From Akkermansia sp. (GTDB lineage Bacteria > Verrucomicrobiota > Verrucomicrobiia > Verrucomicrobiales > Akkermansiaceae): a stretch of DNA of 45,579 nt. Positions 32,130 through 40,344 of the stretch are shown here, one piece after another (within the stretch, counting starts at the first letter, position 1; the number at the start of each line of letters is the position of its first letter). The stretch lies in contig JAFOZZ010000105.1 in assembly GCA_017390945.1 (NCBI GenBank), forward strand, positions 1-45,579, written 5' to 3'. The translations under genes were made by a program, and so were the position numbers. Under the pieces are notes generated by a model, which saw only the letters and a program-made list of their open reading frames with translations, was not told the origin of the DNA and ran no database searches.

Positions 32130-33593
32130 TTAATGGTTGATAACAGCTTGTTTGAGTAGTTGCACGATGCCGTCGTGACCGTTTGCCTCAGCGGCTTTCA
32201 TGGCGGTCATGCCATTGGCCGCTGCGTGTTGAACATCGGTTTCTTTCGTGCTCAGCATGAGCCTGACGCATTCGGTGTGCCCTCTTGATGCGGCCGATAT
32301 CAGAGCCGTATATCCGTATTTATTGGTCGCATTGACATCAATTCCGGGGGCTGCCAGCAACTGTGCTACACAGTCCGTGTGGTTATGTTTGACCGCTTTC
32401 ATCAGCGAGGTTTCGCCTGTTTCGTCCGCCATGTTGACATTGACTCCCGGTTGCTCCAGAATGACTTGTACGCAGGCCGTATTCCCCAGTTCACAGGCGC
32501 GCAGCAGCGGGATATAGCGGCGGGTGGACGAGCCGCCCGGCAGGTTAATGTCGACCTTGCCCTTGCTGAGAATCTTGCGGATTTTCTCGGCATTGCCGTT
32601 TTCCGTTGCATCCACAAGAGTAGCGGGACCGCCTATGGCTCCGGCAGCGCGCAGCAAATCGGCGCATTCCTTATGCCCCTTATCCTCCGCAATCCAGAGC
32701 GGTTCTAATCCATGGTCGGAAGGTTTGTCTACCTCAATCCCCGGTGCCTGCAACAGCAGTTTCACAATCTCCGGGGTATTGTTATACACGGCCAGGGTGA
32801 GCGCGGTGAATTTGCCGGAGCTGCGGTTGACATCAATGCCCGGGGCTGCCAACAGCAGCTTGACGCATTCGACATGGTTGTAGTATGTCGCCTGCACGAT
32901 GGGTCCCTGGCGTTCATCGTCGGTAAGGTTGACGTCGATTTTCGGGTGGCTCAGCAGGAGCTTCACACATTCCGTATGCCCTTGCATCACGGCAAAACAA
33001 AGGGCGGTCGATTTTGCCCCGCTTAAGCCGTGCATCAGGTTGACATCTGTCTCTTTTTTCTCCAGCAGCAACTTGAGGCTTTCCGGCTTGTTGTTGCCGG
33101 CGGCAATGTGAATTGCGGCGTTGCCGATACGGCCATCCTGTTTGTTGACATCGATATCCGGGTGAGCCAGCAGGAGCTTGACACACTCGGTGGAGTCTGA
33201 CATGATGGCTTTTATGAGCGCCGTTCTTCCCATGATATCGGCCTGATTGACATCGATATCCGGGTGCGCCAGCAGAATCTTCATGCATTCGGTGTGTCCT
33301 TCATCTGCGGCCATGTGCAGGGCTGTTCTGCGCCCGTTGGTGTCGCATATGTTGATATTGACGCCGGATTTGAGAGCCTGTTTCAGCTTCTTGACGTTGC
33401 CATCAGCCGCCGCGCGGATGATGGTCAGGTCGTCCTCATTCCGTGCCATGTCGCTTTCGGACAGCCTGCCGCGCAAGGCTTCCTCGGCAGGAGGAACGAT
33501 AATCGGCGTCATTGAGGAGCTCTCTGTATCGGCGGCGAGGGTGCTGCTGCCAATAAGAGCGAATAAGGTGGTGGAGAGTACGTTTTTTATCAT
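32130..33593 (-). CDS. Exported ankyrin-repeat protein
   Basis: 487 residues. A signal peptide (about 1-20, ending TLA) is followed by roughly twelve ankyrin repeats from about residue 55 to the end. Their consensus resembles G-H-T-E-C-(V/M)-K-L-L-L-(A)-H-P-D-I-D-V-N with DxxGxTAL turns. Two halves (about 55-320 and 325-485) each begin with an ATENGNAEKIRK/AAADGNVKKLKQ-type capping unit, suggesting duplication of a block. No enzymatic domain. Ankyrins bind proteins; with a signal peptide this would act in the periplasm or outside. The partner is unknown. It lies 13 bases downstream of a small membrane protein gene on the same strand. Confidence 0.88.
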   Translation of the reverse strand: MIKNVLSTTLFALIGSSTLAADTESSSMTPIIVPPAEEALRGRLSESDMARNEDDLTIIRAAADGNVKKLKQALKSGVNINICDTNGRRTALHMAADEGHTECMKILLAHPDIDVNQADIMGRTALIKAIMSDSTECVKLLLAHPDIDVNKQDGRIGNAAIHIAAGNNKPESLKLLLEKKETDVNLMHGLSGAKSTALCFAVMQGHTECVKLLLSHPKIDVNLTDDERQGPIVQATYYNHVECVKLLLAAPGIDVNRSSGKFTALTLAVYNNTPEIVKLLLQAPGIEVDKPSDHGLEPLWIAEDKGHKECADLLRAAGAIGGPATLVDATENGNAEKIRKILSKGKVDINLPGGSSTRRYIPLLRACELGNTACVQVILEQPGVNVNMADETGETSLMKAVKHNHTDCVAQLLAAPGIDVNATNKYGYTALISAASRGHTECVRLMLSTKETDVQHAAANGMTAMKAAEANGHDGIVQLLKQAVINH

Positions 33594-33606
33594 ATGGTGT
33601 GTTGTG

Positions 33607-34038
33607 TTAAACTTGCGTCATTCTTTCGGCACGGCGCAGCAGATAAACGAAGAGCAACGGCGCCGGAGCCACGGCAATTCCTAGAATATAAAGTTTGATA
33701 TTAAACAGGATATGCAGCATTCCTATCGAAAATGTCGAAGGCTCCATATTTTCCATATACATTGAAAATATCGAAATCGGAAGGTAAAAATAGGAAATGC
33801 CAAGAACAAATATTATATCCCGATTCAGCGCCGATATGTTTTTTATGTAAGAAAATAGCTTGTGCCCCCATGCCATCAGAAAAGACAGAATAAGAACGGC
33901 GCAGCATATCAAGCCCCATGTTATCCCTTCGCTGAGATGATGCCCTCTGGGAGAGAAATACACCAAAGGAAGATATAATAATACCACCCACAAGGATACA
34001 CTCAGAAGGGAATATAAATACATTCTGCGCGTTGGCAT
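33607..34038 (-). CDS. Small four-helix membrane protein of unknown function, AT-rich
   Basis: 143 residues with four predicted membrane helices (about 8-28, 39-58, 72-95 and 108-134). No family recognised. The DNA is visibly richer in A and T than the neighbouring genes (AAA, ATA, ATT and TTT codons are frequent), which may mark horizontal acquisition. It sits 13 bases upstream of the ankyrin gene on the same strand and is probably co-transcribed. The start is the first ATG; a convincing promoter was not seen. Confidence 0.68.
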   Translation of the reverse strand: MPTRRMYLYSLLSVSLWVVLLYLPLVYFSPRGHHLSEGITWGLICCAVLILSFLMAWGHKLFSYIKNISALNRDIIFVLGISYFYLPISIFSMYMENMEPSTFSIGMLHILFNIKLYILGIAVAPAPLLFVYLLRRAERMTQV

Positions 34039-34066
34039 AATCAGAAATGAAGCAGATAAAGTTTTT

Positions 34067-34549
34067 TCAGTCGGTGTTCACTTGTTTACTCAGCATCTGC
34101 GCTATGGGGTGAGTTTTGGCGCGGTGTGTGGAGTAAGCGCAGATAAAGAGGATGATTACCAGCTCAACCAGGCAGAAGAAGCCGAAGAGCGGAGCCGCAA
34201 ACATGGACATGGGAAAATTGAATGGCCCGGCGCTGGAGGCCGTGACATCTGCCGAGCTGATAAGTGCCACGGGAATCCAGGTGATACCCCAGGTGAGAAG
34301 GATATAGCGCTGCGGTCTCCACTGACAGTTCCAGCTAATCCATGCCAGGGCAAAGGCGCCGGCTATGGCTACATATTGCGCGACAGCCCACGGCAGGCGG
34401 CCATCCATCACGGCGGCTTGCCAGTCCCACAGGAGGGGAGATTCGCCGTGCTCGCTCCAGGCCCAGCGGTCGAGGTACAGGTGCACGCTGGTGGCTATAA
34501 TGGCCACCAGTACCAGCAGGAGAAAGGAAATACCAAGACGCTTCTTCAT
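34067..34549 (-). CDS. Small four-helix membrane protein of unknown function
   Basis: 160 residues from ATG 34549. The frame extends to 34621, but the predicted promoter lies inside that extension, and MKKRLGISFLLLVLVAIIA is a typical first helix. Four hydrophobic segments at about 5-24, 50-72, 80-100 and 110-140 are predicted, with a basic C-terminal tail. It may belong to the same leftward unit as the AT-rich membrane protein and the ankyrin protein (28-base gap). Family unknown. Confidence 0.7.
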   Translation of the reverse strand: MKKRLGISFLLLVLVAIIATSVHLYLDRWAWSEHGESPLLWDWQAAVMDGRLPWAVAQYVAIAGAFALAWISWNCQWRPQRYILLTWGITWIPVALISSADVTASSAGPFNFPMSMFAAPLFGFFCLVELVIILFICAYSTHRAKTHPIAQMLSKQVNTD

Positions 34550-34574
34550 TACTGTGTGGTGGGGCGAAACTCTC

Positions 34575-34603
34575 CCTATAATATAGACGCATGCCGAGGG
34601 CAA
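34575..34603 (-). promoter_or_regulatory. Predicted promoter of the small membrane protein unit
   Basis: Minus strand TTGCCC (34598-34603), a 17-base spacer, TATAGG (34575-34580). It leaves a leader of about 18 bases before ATG 34549. The -35 lies in the loop side of the 34591-34621 inverted repeat. Confidence 0.45.
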
Positions 34604-34621
34604 GTTGTTGAGCCTCGGCAT
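34591..34621. terminator. Inverted repeat after queA, possible terminator
   Basis: A perfect 9-bp stem (34591-34599 with 34613-34621), 13-base loop, 27 bases after the queA stop. On the minus strand the T-rich sequence precedes rather than follows the stem, so termination is uncertain. It overlaps the promoter of the next leftward gene and could also act as an operator. Confidence 0.45.
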
Positions 34622-34648
34622 GGAAAAAATGAAAAAAAGGAATGATTA

Positions 34649-35626
34649 TCAGAGAATCAGCATGCAATCGCCATAGGAGAAGAAGCGGTAGCGCTGCTCC
34701 ACAGCCTGGCGGTAGGCCTCCATGATAAGCTCCTTGCCCGCGAAGGCACACACCAGCATAATGAGCGTGCTCTGCGGCAGGTGGAAGTTCGTGAGTAGGC
34801 CGCCCACCACCTTGTATTCATAGCCGGGGTAAATGAAGATGTCCGTATCGCCGCTGCACGGGGGCAGGGGACGGCCATGGCGGGTGGCAAGTGTCTCCAG
34901 CACGCGCACACTGGTGGTACCCACGGCCAGCACGCGGCGGGCGTTCTCGATAGCCTCTGCCGTGTCGGCAGGCAGCGTGAAGCTCTCGCGGTGCATGTGG
35001 TGGTCCTCGATGAACTCCGCCTTCACCGGGCGGAATGTGCCCACGCCCACATGCAGGGTGACGAAGCTGTGCGGCACCTGTGCCAGAATCTCAGGCGTGA
35101 AATGCAGACCTGCGGTGGGAGCGGCGATGGCGCCCTCGTGCTCGGCGTACACCGTCTGGTAGCGCTCCTTGTCGGCGGGCTCGCTCTCGCGGTTCATGTA
35201 GTGGGGCAGCGCCAGGCGGCCATACACCTCGGGGTCGATGAACTTATCCCAGCGGATGTAGCGGTAGCCTTCGTCGTCGATGCTTTCCACGGTGCCGGTG
35301 GCATCGCCTACCTGTACCGTGCGGCCTACCTTCATTTTCTTGCCGGGGCGCACCATGCACTTCCACACTAGTTCCTGAGCCAGACCGGCGCGGACGAGTT
35401 CGATGCTGCCATCATTGCTGAAATAGCGGGCGGGAACCACCTTGGTGTTGTTCAGCACAAAGTGGTCGCCGGGCTGCACGTACTCCAGTATATCGCTGAA
35501 GTGGCGGTGCTCGATGAGGCCGGTGTCGCGGTGTACCACGAGCATGCGGCTCGCGGCGCGGTCCGGCAGCGGGCGGTCGGCTATCAGTTCTTCCGGCAGG
35601 TGGTAATCGAAATCGATGGTGCGCAT
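34649..35626 (-). CDS. queA: S-adenosylmethionine:tRNA ribosyltransferase-isomerase
   Basis: 325 residues, matching the normal QueA length. It opens FDYHLPEELIADRPLPDRAA, then FVLNNTKVVPARYF; the central APTAGLHFTPEIL and the C-terminal GLLTNFHLPQSTLIMLVCAF are QueA signatures. It transfers the ribosyl moiety of SAM to 7-aminomethyl-deazaguanine in tRNA to form epoxyqueuosine. It lies between gltX and the small membrane genes, after the gltX terminator, with no strong promoter seen. tgt, queF and queG/H are not in the window. Confidence 0.95.
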   Translation of the reverse strand: MRTIDFDYHLPEELIADRPLPDRAASRMLVVHRDTGLIEHRHFSDILEYVQPGDHFVLNNTKVVPARYFSNDGSIELVRAGLAQELVWKCMVRPGKKMKVGRTVQVGDATGTVESIDDEGYRYIRWDKFIDPEVYGRLALPHYMNRESEPADKERYQTVYAEHEGAIAAPTAGLHFTPEILAQVPHSFVTLHVGVGTFRPVKAEFIEDHHMHRESFTLPADTAEAIENARRVLAVGTTSVRVLETLATRHGRPLPPCSGDTDIFIYPGYEYKVVGGLLTNFHLPQSTLIMLVCAFAGKELIMEAYRQAVEQRYRFFSYGDCMLIL

Positions 35627-35644
35627 ATCTGTTCGGCGGGGGAT

Positions 35645-35675
35645 AAAAAGCAGGGCGCGACTCGCGCGCCCTTGC
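35645..35675 (-). terminator. Terminator after gltX
   Basis: Stem 35665-35671 with 35653-35659 (7 GC pairs, extended by AGCA/TGCT with one bulge), a 5-base loop, and on the minus strand a T5 run (35645-35649). It lies just before queA. Confidence 0.85.
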
Positions 35676-35694
35676 TTGTGAATTGATTGCTTGC

Positions 35695-37050
35695 TTAGCA
35701 GGGGAAGACAGAGATGCGGCGCAGCACCTCATCGCGCCCCAGCACCTGCATGATGACGTCGATGCCGGGACCGGCGTGCGTGCCAGTCAGTGCCATGCGC
35801 AGCGGGAACATCATAGCACCCACCTTCACGCCGTTCTCCTTGGCCAGCGGCTTAATGACCTGGAAGGCGGCCTCGCCGCTCCATTCCTCGATGCCGTTGA
35901 AGGTGTCGACCAGGCGGCTGAGCATCTCGCGGGCGTTCTCCTGAAGCTTGGCCATGTTCTCCTGCTCGTACTCGAGCGTCTGTACCCACTTTACCCAGGC
36001 CGGTACTTCGCTGAGCAGCTGTACCTTGGTCTGTACAGCGGGCAGTAGCTCGCGCAGCTGGGCGGTGTCCTCCAGCCCGGCGGCGGTGCAGAAGGGCATG
36101 GCCAGCTCGATAAACTTCTCTGCGCTCAGGCGCATGATGTGCTGCTGGTTCATCCACTTGCACTTAGTGATGTCGAACTTGGCGGCGGCGCGGTTCACAT
36201 TCTCCAGCGAGAAGAGGTCGATGAGCTCCTCCTTGCTGAATACCTCGTTGTCGCTCTTGCTGCTCCAGCCGAGCAGGGCAATGAAGTTGATAACGGCATC
36301 GGGCAGGAAGCCCTCCTCCGGGTAGTTACCCAGCTGGGCGCCTACGTCGCGCTTGCTCATCTTGGAGCCATCCGGGTTCTGAATGAGCGGAATGTGGGCG
36401 TACACCGGCGGCTCCACACCAAAGGCGTCGAAAAGCTGCAGGTGCTTAAAGGTGTTCATGATGTGGTCCTCGCCGCGGATGACGTGGGAAATCTTCATCT
36501 CGATGTCATCCACTACGTTCACCAGGTGGAAGATGTAGGAGCCGTCCGTGCGCTTCACCACCATGTCAGGGGTGTTGTCCTCGTTGGTGTAGTCCACAGA
36601 GATGTCGCCGCATACGAGGTCGTGCAGGGTCATGACGCCATCGCGCTTGAAGCGGAAGCGCCATACGGTACCCTCGCTTGTGCCGGGAATCTCATCGCCG
36701 TTCTTGTCGCGCTTGTTGGGGGCAGGGCACTCATACACGCGACCCATCTCCACCAGCTTGTTGAAGTAGCGGTCGTAAATGTCCTTGCGCTGGCTCTGGA
36801 AGTACGGCTCGCAGGGGCCGCCCTTGCCTTCGCCTTCATCCCAATCCAGCCCCAGCCAGCTCATGCCGGTGAAGATAGCCTTCATGGCGTCTTCCACGTG
36901 GCGCTCCTGGTCGGTGTCCTCAATACGCAGGATGAAGGTACCCCCCATCTTGCGGGCAAAGAGATAGTTGAACAGAGCGGTACGTGCGCCACCGATGTGC
37001 AGATAGCCGGTGGGTGACGGTGCAAAACGTGTGCGAATGGACGTTGACAT
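35695..37050 (-). CDS. gltX: Glutamyl-tRNA synthetase
   Basis: 451 residues from ATG 37050, slightly shorter than the usual 460-490. Motifs: RFAPSPTGYLHIGGARTALF at 8-27 (HIGH box) and KMSKRD at 230-235 (KMSKS box). The helical anticodon-binding domain follows to the end, terminating DEVLRRISVF. It charges tRNA-Glu and, in bacteria lacking GlnRS, also tRNA-Gln for amidation. The frame is open upstream to 37146, but the promoter (37057-37085) lies inside that extension. The mRNA is predicted to be leaderless. It is divergent from ppa, with the two promoters only 32 bases apart. Confidence 0.95.
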   Translation of the reverse strand: MSTSIRTRFAPSPTGYLHIGGARTALFNYLFARKMGGTFILRIEDTDQERHVEDAMKAIFTGMSWLGLDWDEGEGKGGPCEPYFQSQRKDIYDRYFNKLVEMGRVYECPAPNKRDKNGDEIPGTSEGTVWRFRFKRDGVMTLHDLVCGDISVDYTNEDNTPDMVVKRTDGSYIFHLVNVVDDIEMKISHVIRGEDHIMNTFKHLQLFDAFGVEPPVYAHIPLIQNPDGSKMSKRDVGAQLGNYPEEGFLPDAVINFIALLGWSSKSDNEVFSKEELIDLFSLENVNRAAAKFDITKCKWMNQQHIMRLSAEKFIELAMPFCTAAGLEDTAQLRELLPAVQTKVQLLSEVPAWVKWVQTLEYEQENMAKLQENAREMLSRLVDTFNGIEEWSGEAAFQVIKPLAKENGVKVGAMMFPLRMALTGTHAGPGIDVIMQVLGRDEVLRRISVFPC

Positions 37051-37056
37051 GCGCGC

Positions 37057-37085
37057 CTTATACACCATATCCCCGTTTTTTTCAA
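37057..37085 (-). promoter_or_regulatory. gltX promoter, leaderless arrangement
   Basis: Minus strand TTGAAA (37080-37085), a 17-base spacer, TATAAG (37057-37062). Six bases lie between the -10 and ATG 37050. Confidence 0.75.
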
Positions 37086-37117
37086 GCCTTAATTCAAGCT
37101 GTTTTTGCCTTTTTCGG

Positions 37118-37146
37118 TTGACTAGCGCGCGCGAGCCTGCTAACAT
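37118..37146 (+). promoter_or_regulatory. ppa promoter
   Basis: TTGACT (37118-37123), a 17-base spacer, TAACAT (37141-37146). Eight bases lie between the -10 and ATG 37155; the expected leader is 0-2 bases. Confidence 0.72.
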
Positions 37147-37154
37147 GGTACAGT

Positions 37155-37646
37155 ATGAGAGTCGTTGAAGCCAGAATTGAAATTCCGATGGGGAGCCGCA
37201 ATAAGTACGAGGTGGATGTCAAAACGGGGCATATCAAGCTCGACCGCGTACTCTATTCCTCTGTGTATTATCCGGCTGAGTACGGATTTGTGGAGCGTAC
37301 TCTGTACCTGGATGGCGACCCGCTTGATATTCTGGTGTTCACCTCATCGCCCACCTTCCCGGGCTGCTACGTAGACTGCCGCATCATCGGTGGTATGGAT
37401 ATGATAGACTGCGGCGAGCCGGATGTGAAAATCCTTGCCGTCAATGTGGGCGACCCGCGCTACGACCACATTTTCAGCATCGATGACCTCCCGCCCCATT
37501 ACTTGCAGGAGATTCAGAACTTCTTCCGTACCTACAAAACACTTCAGAACAAAGTGACGGAAGTCGGCGAGTTCTTCGGGGTGGATAAAGCCGTGGCAAT
37601 TCTCGATGAATCGTTCTCGCGCTACGTGGAGAGCCTTCGTCCCTGA
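37155..37646 (+). CDS. ppa: Inorganic pyrophosphatase, family I
   Basis: 163 residues. Family I signatures: IEIPMGSRNKYEVDVKTG at the N-terminus, YPAEYGFVERT, and the metal-binding YLDGDPLDILV motif with three aspartates; then DVKILAVNVGDPRYDHI. It hydrolyses pyrophosphate from biosynthetic reactions to drive them forward, in the cytoplasm. It is monocistronic and divergent from gltX. No Shine-Dalgarno sequence is possible given the promoter position. Confidence 0.95.
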   Translation: MRVVEARIEIPMGSRNKYEVDVKTGHIKLDRVLYSSVYYPAEYGFVERTLYLDGDPLDILVFTSSPTFPGCYVDCRIIGGMDMIDCGEPDVKILAVNVGDPRYDHIFSIDDLPPHYLQEIQNFFRTYKTLQNKVTEVGEFFGVDKAVAILDESFSRYVESLRP

Positions 37647-37729
37647 GAGCGTGGGGCAGTGCGTGGCCTGTGCAACGGCGCAGATGCGTACGATGGCAGA
37701 AAAGTTTTTTCTGTTGCCTCAATATAGGC

Positions 37730-37758
37730 TTGAGTGGTGCGGGTAAGTATTGTATAAT
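37730..37758 (+). promoter_or_regulatory. hom promoter with perfect -10
   Basis: TTGAGT (37730-37735), a 17-base spacer, TATAAT (37753-37758). Eleven bases separate it from ATG 37770, so the leader is about 4-5 bases. There is no room for an amino-acid-sensing leader or riboswitch. Confidence 0.8.
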
Positions 37759-37769
37759 GCGGCGCGCGC

Positions 37770-39089
37770 ATGATAGGTGAAACGCTTCAGTTGGGTCTGG
37801 CCGGTCTTGGTACTGTAGGTTCAGGGGTATATGAAACCCTGTGCCGTAATCGTGAATTGCTCGAGGCCCGAGCACAGATTTCGTATGCCATCCGCAAGGT
37901 TGCTGTGGGCAATCTGACCCGCAAGCGAGATGTGGAAATTGACCTCGCTCTGCTGACGAATGACTGGCGCGAGCTGGTGAATGACCCCGATATTGACATC
38001 ATTATCGAGCTTATTGGCGGTACCGATGAGGCGTACCAGCTGGTGAAAGCGTCCCTCATGGCCGGCAAGCCGGTGGTGACAGGCAACAAGGCGGTGCTGG
38101 CCGTGTACGGTAGCGAGCTCTTTAAGCTATCCGCCGAGAAGAATGTGCCGCTGTATTTCGAGGCTTCCTGTGGCGGTGGTATTCCTATCATACAGAGCCT
38201 TCAGAACTCCCTCATCTGCAACAAAGTGCAGAGTATTGCCGGTATCATTAACGGTACGAGCAACTATATCCTCACCAGTATGAAGGAGCAGGGCATTTCG
38301 CTCGGCGAGGCGCTGGCTAATGCGCAGAAACTCGGCTTTGCCGAGGCCGACCCCTCCTTCGATATCAATGGCTGGGACGCCGCCCACAAGGCGCTCATTC
38401 TTGCCATGCTGGCCTACGGCACCCCGCTGTCGCCGGACAAGATAAACGTGCACGGCATCGAGAAGGTGGAGACCGTGGACATGGCTATGGCCGAGAAGAT
38501 GGGCTATGCCATTAAGCTGCTGGTGGTTATTAAGCACCACGAAGACCAGGACGCCCTGGAGCTCCGCGTGCAGCCCAGCTTTGTGCCGCAGGAGCACCTG
38601 CTCGCCTCCGTGAATGGCGTGTTCAATGCCATTGCGGTGAAGGGCGACATCGTGGGCGAGACGATTTTCTACGGCCGTGGCGCCGGTAAGAATCCCACCT
38701 CCAGCGCTGTCATCGGCGACGTGGTGCTGGCCATGCGTGAGTGCCGCCTGAATGGCTACCACACCGGCTTCCAGCCCTACACGAAGGACCTCTCCGTTCT
38801 GCCGATGAACGAGACGGTAACTCCTTACTACGTGCGCTTTGTCATTCATGACCGCCCGGGGATGATTGCCGCGATTGCCTCCATGTTTGCCAAGTACGAT
38901 GTGAGCATCTCCGCCACAAGCTCGAACTTCGGCTTCATCGACGAGGAGGGCGTGCAGCACAATCACCTCATCTTCATGGTACACGCCTGCAAGTGGGTAC
39001 GCCTTAAGTACGTACTGCGCGAATTGCGCGAGAATCACATCATCGACCACATGCCGGTCGTGTTCCGTATCGAAACCTTTAACGATTAA
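37770..39089 (+). CDS. hom: Homoserine dehydrogenase
   Basis: 439 residues. The NAD(P)-binding LGLAGLGTVGSGVYETL is at 8-24, the catalytic-lysine segment VTGNKAVLA is near 110, and substrate-binding IINGTSNYILTSM and GFAEADPSFDINGWDAAHK follow. A C-terminal ACT domain (about 350-439, YYVRFVIHDRPGMIAAIASM) suggests threonine feedback. It reduces aspartate semialdehyde to homoserine for threonine and methionine. It lies 8 bases before lysC, so pathway steps one and three are co-expressed. Confidence 0.96.
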   Translation: MIGETLQLGLAGLGTVGSGVYETLCRNRELLEARAQISYAIRKVAVGNLTRKRDVEIDLALLTNDWRELVNDPDIDIIIELIGGTDEAYQLVKASLMAGKPVVTGNKAVLAVYGSELFKLSAEKNVPLYFEASCGGGIPIIQSLQNSLICNKVQSIAGIINGTSNYILTSMKEQGISLGEALANAQKLGFAEADPSFDINGWDAAHKALILAMLAYGTPLSPDKINVHGIEKVETVDMAMAEKMGYAIKLLVVIKHHEDQDALELRVQPSFVPQEHLLASVNGVFNAIAVKGDIVGETIFYGRGAGKNPTSSAVIGDVVLAMRECRLNGYHTGFQPYTKDLSVLPMNETVTPYYVRFVIHDRPGMIAAIASMFAKYDVSISATSSNFGFIDEEGVQHNHLIFMVHACKWVRLKYVLRELRENHIIDHMPVVFRIETFND

Positions 39090-39097
39090 TATACTAT

Positions 39098-40318
39098 ATG
39101 GCACTGATCGTACAAAAATACGGTGGCTCTTCCGTGGGCACCATTGACCGCATCCGCAACGTCGCCCGCAGGCTGATTGAAACTCAGCAGGCCGGCAACA
39201 AAGTGATGGCCGTTATCTCGGCCATGAGCGGTATTACCGACAAACTGATCGGCCTGGCTCAGGAGGTGATGCCGAATCCGCCCGAGCGTGAGCTGGACGT
39301 GTTGCTTGCTACCGGTGAGCAGCAGTCTATCGCTCTGCTCTGCATGGCTATTACTGATATGGGGTTCAAGGCTCGCAGCTTCACAGGTGCTCAGGCGGGC
39401 ATCTGCACCTACGGCAGCCACACCCGTGGCCGTATCGAGAGCATTGACCCCAAGCTGGTGCTGCAAGCGCTGGATGAGGGTTGCATCGTTGTGTGCGCCG
39501 GTTTCCAAGGCGTGTCCGCCGATGGTTCTATCTACACCCTCGGCCGCGGCGGTTCCGACCTCTCTGCCATTGCCATGGCTGCTGCCGTGAAGGCCGATAT
39601 CTGCCAGATTTTCACAGATGTGGACGGCGTCTACACCTGTGACCCCCGCGTGGTGAAAGATGCCCGCAAGATTCCTGTCCTTTCTTACGAGGAGATGCTG
39701 GAGATGGCCTCCAGTGGCTCCAAAGTGATGCAGGCCCGCTCCGTCGAGTTCGCTAAGAAGTTCGGCGTAGTGTTTGAAGTCCGCAATTCCATGAACAATA
39801 ACCCCGGTACCATTGTGCAAGAAGAAAATTCCGCTATGGAGAGCCTCGTCGTACGTGGCGTCTCAATCGAACGTAACCAGGCTCGCGTAACCGTGTCTGG
39901 CATCACCGCCCCTGTGGCTTACACCGCCCTGATTCTCTCCGCCCTCTCCGAGGCTGAGATTAACGTCGACATGATTGTGGCCAACACGGCTCACGACGGT
40001 CAGGCTCGTCAGTCCTTCACCATGAACATGAGCGACCTCGGCGCTGCCCAGGCTGCCCTGAAGCCCCTGCTGCCGCAGCTGGGCGACAAGGCTCGCCTTG
40101 AGACGGAGGCCGGTCTGGCTAAGCTTTCCGTGGTGGGTGTGGGCATGCGCTCTCACTCTGGCGTAGCTGCCACTGTGTTCCGCTCCCTGGCCGATGCCGG
40201 CATTCAGACCGGCATGATTGCCACCTCTGAGATTCGTATTACCACCACGGTGGAGGCCGGCGACATCGAGCAGGCTGCCCGTGTGGTTCACGCTGCCTTC
40301 CATCTCGACCGCGCCTGA
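39098..40318 (+). CDS. lysC: Aspartate kinase
   Basis: 406 residues, a stand-alone kinase of the LysC class. IVQKYGGSSVGTIDRIRNVA is the N-terminal ATP-grasp signature; FTDVDGVYTCDPRVVKDA is the second. Two ACT domains fill the last 150 residues, so feedback by lysine and/or threonine is expected. It phosphorylates aspartate at the head of the lysine/DAP, threonine and methionine pathways. An in-frame ATG at 39836 lies just before the regulatory domain, where some bacteria start a separate beta subunit; no ribosome-binding evidence supports that here. Confidence 0.96.
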   Translation: MALIVQKYGGSSVGTIDRIRNVARRLIETQQAGNKVMAVISAMSGITDKLIGLAQEVMPNPPERELDVLLATGEQQSIALLCMAITDMGFKARSFTGAQAGICTYGSHTRGRIESIDPKLVLQALDEGCIVVCAGFQGVSADGSIYTLGRGGSDLSAIAMAAAVKADICQIFTDVDGVYTCDPRVVKDARKIPVLSYEEMLEMASSGSKVMQARSVEFAKKFGVVFEVRNSMNNNPGTIVQEENSAMESLVVRGVSIERNQARVTVSGITAPVAYTALILSALSEAEINVDMIVANTAHDGQARQSFTMNMSDLGAAQAALKPLLPQLGDKARLETEAGLAKLSVVGVGMRSHSGVAATVFRSLADAGIQTGMIATSEIRITTTVEAGDIEQAARVVHAAFHLDRA

Positions 40319-40344
40319 TTGTTCCCCTCGCCGAGCGAACCGTT

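Noticed and set aside
37051-37146. Upstream extension of gltX by 32 residues
   Set aside because: The PxxxTGYLHIG motif is at the standard distance from ATG 37050, and the promoter lies inside the extension.
37647-37769. Possible lysine or threonine riboswitch/attenuator before hom-lysC
   Set aside because: The perfect -10 at 37753-37758 leaves a leader of about five bases, which excludes a cis-acting RNA sensor downstream of this promoter.
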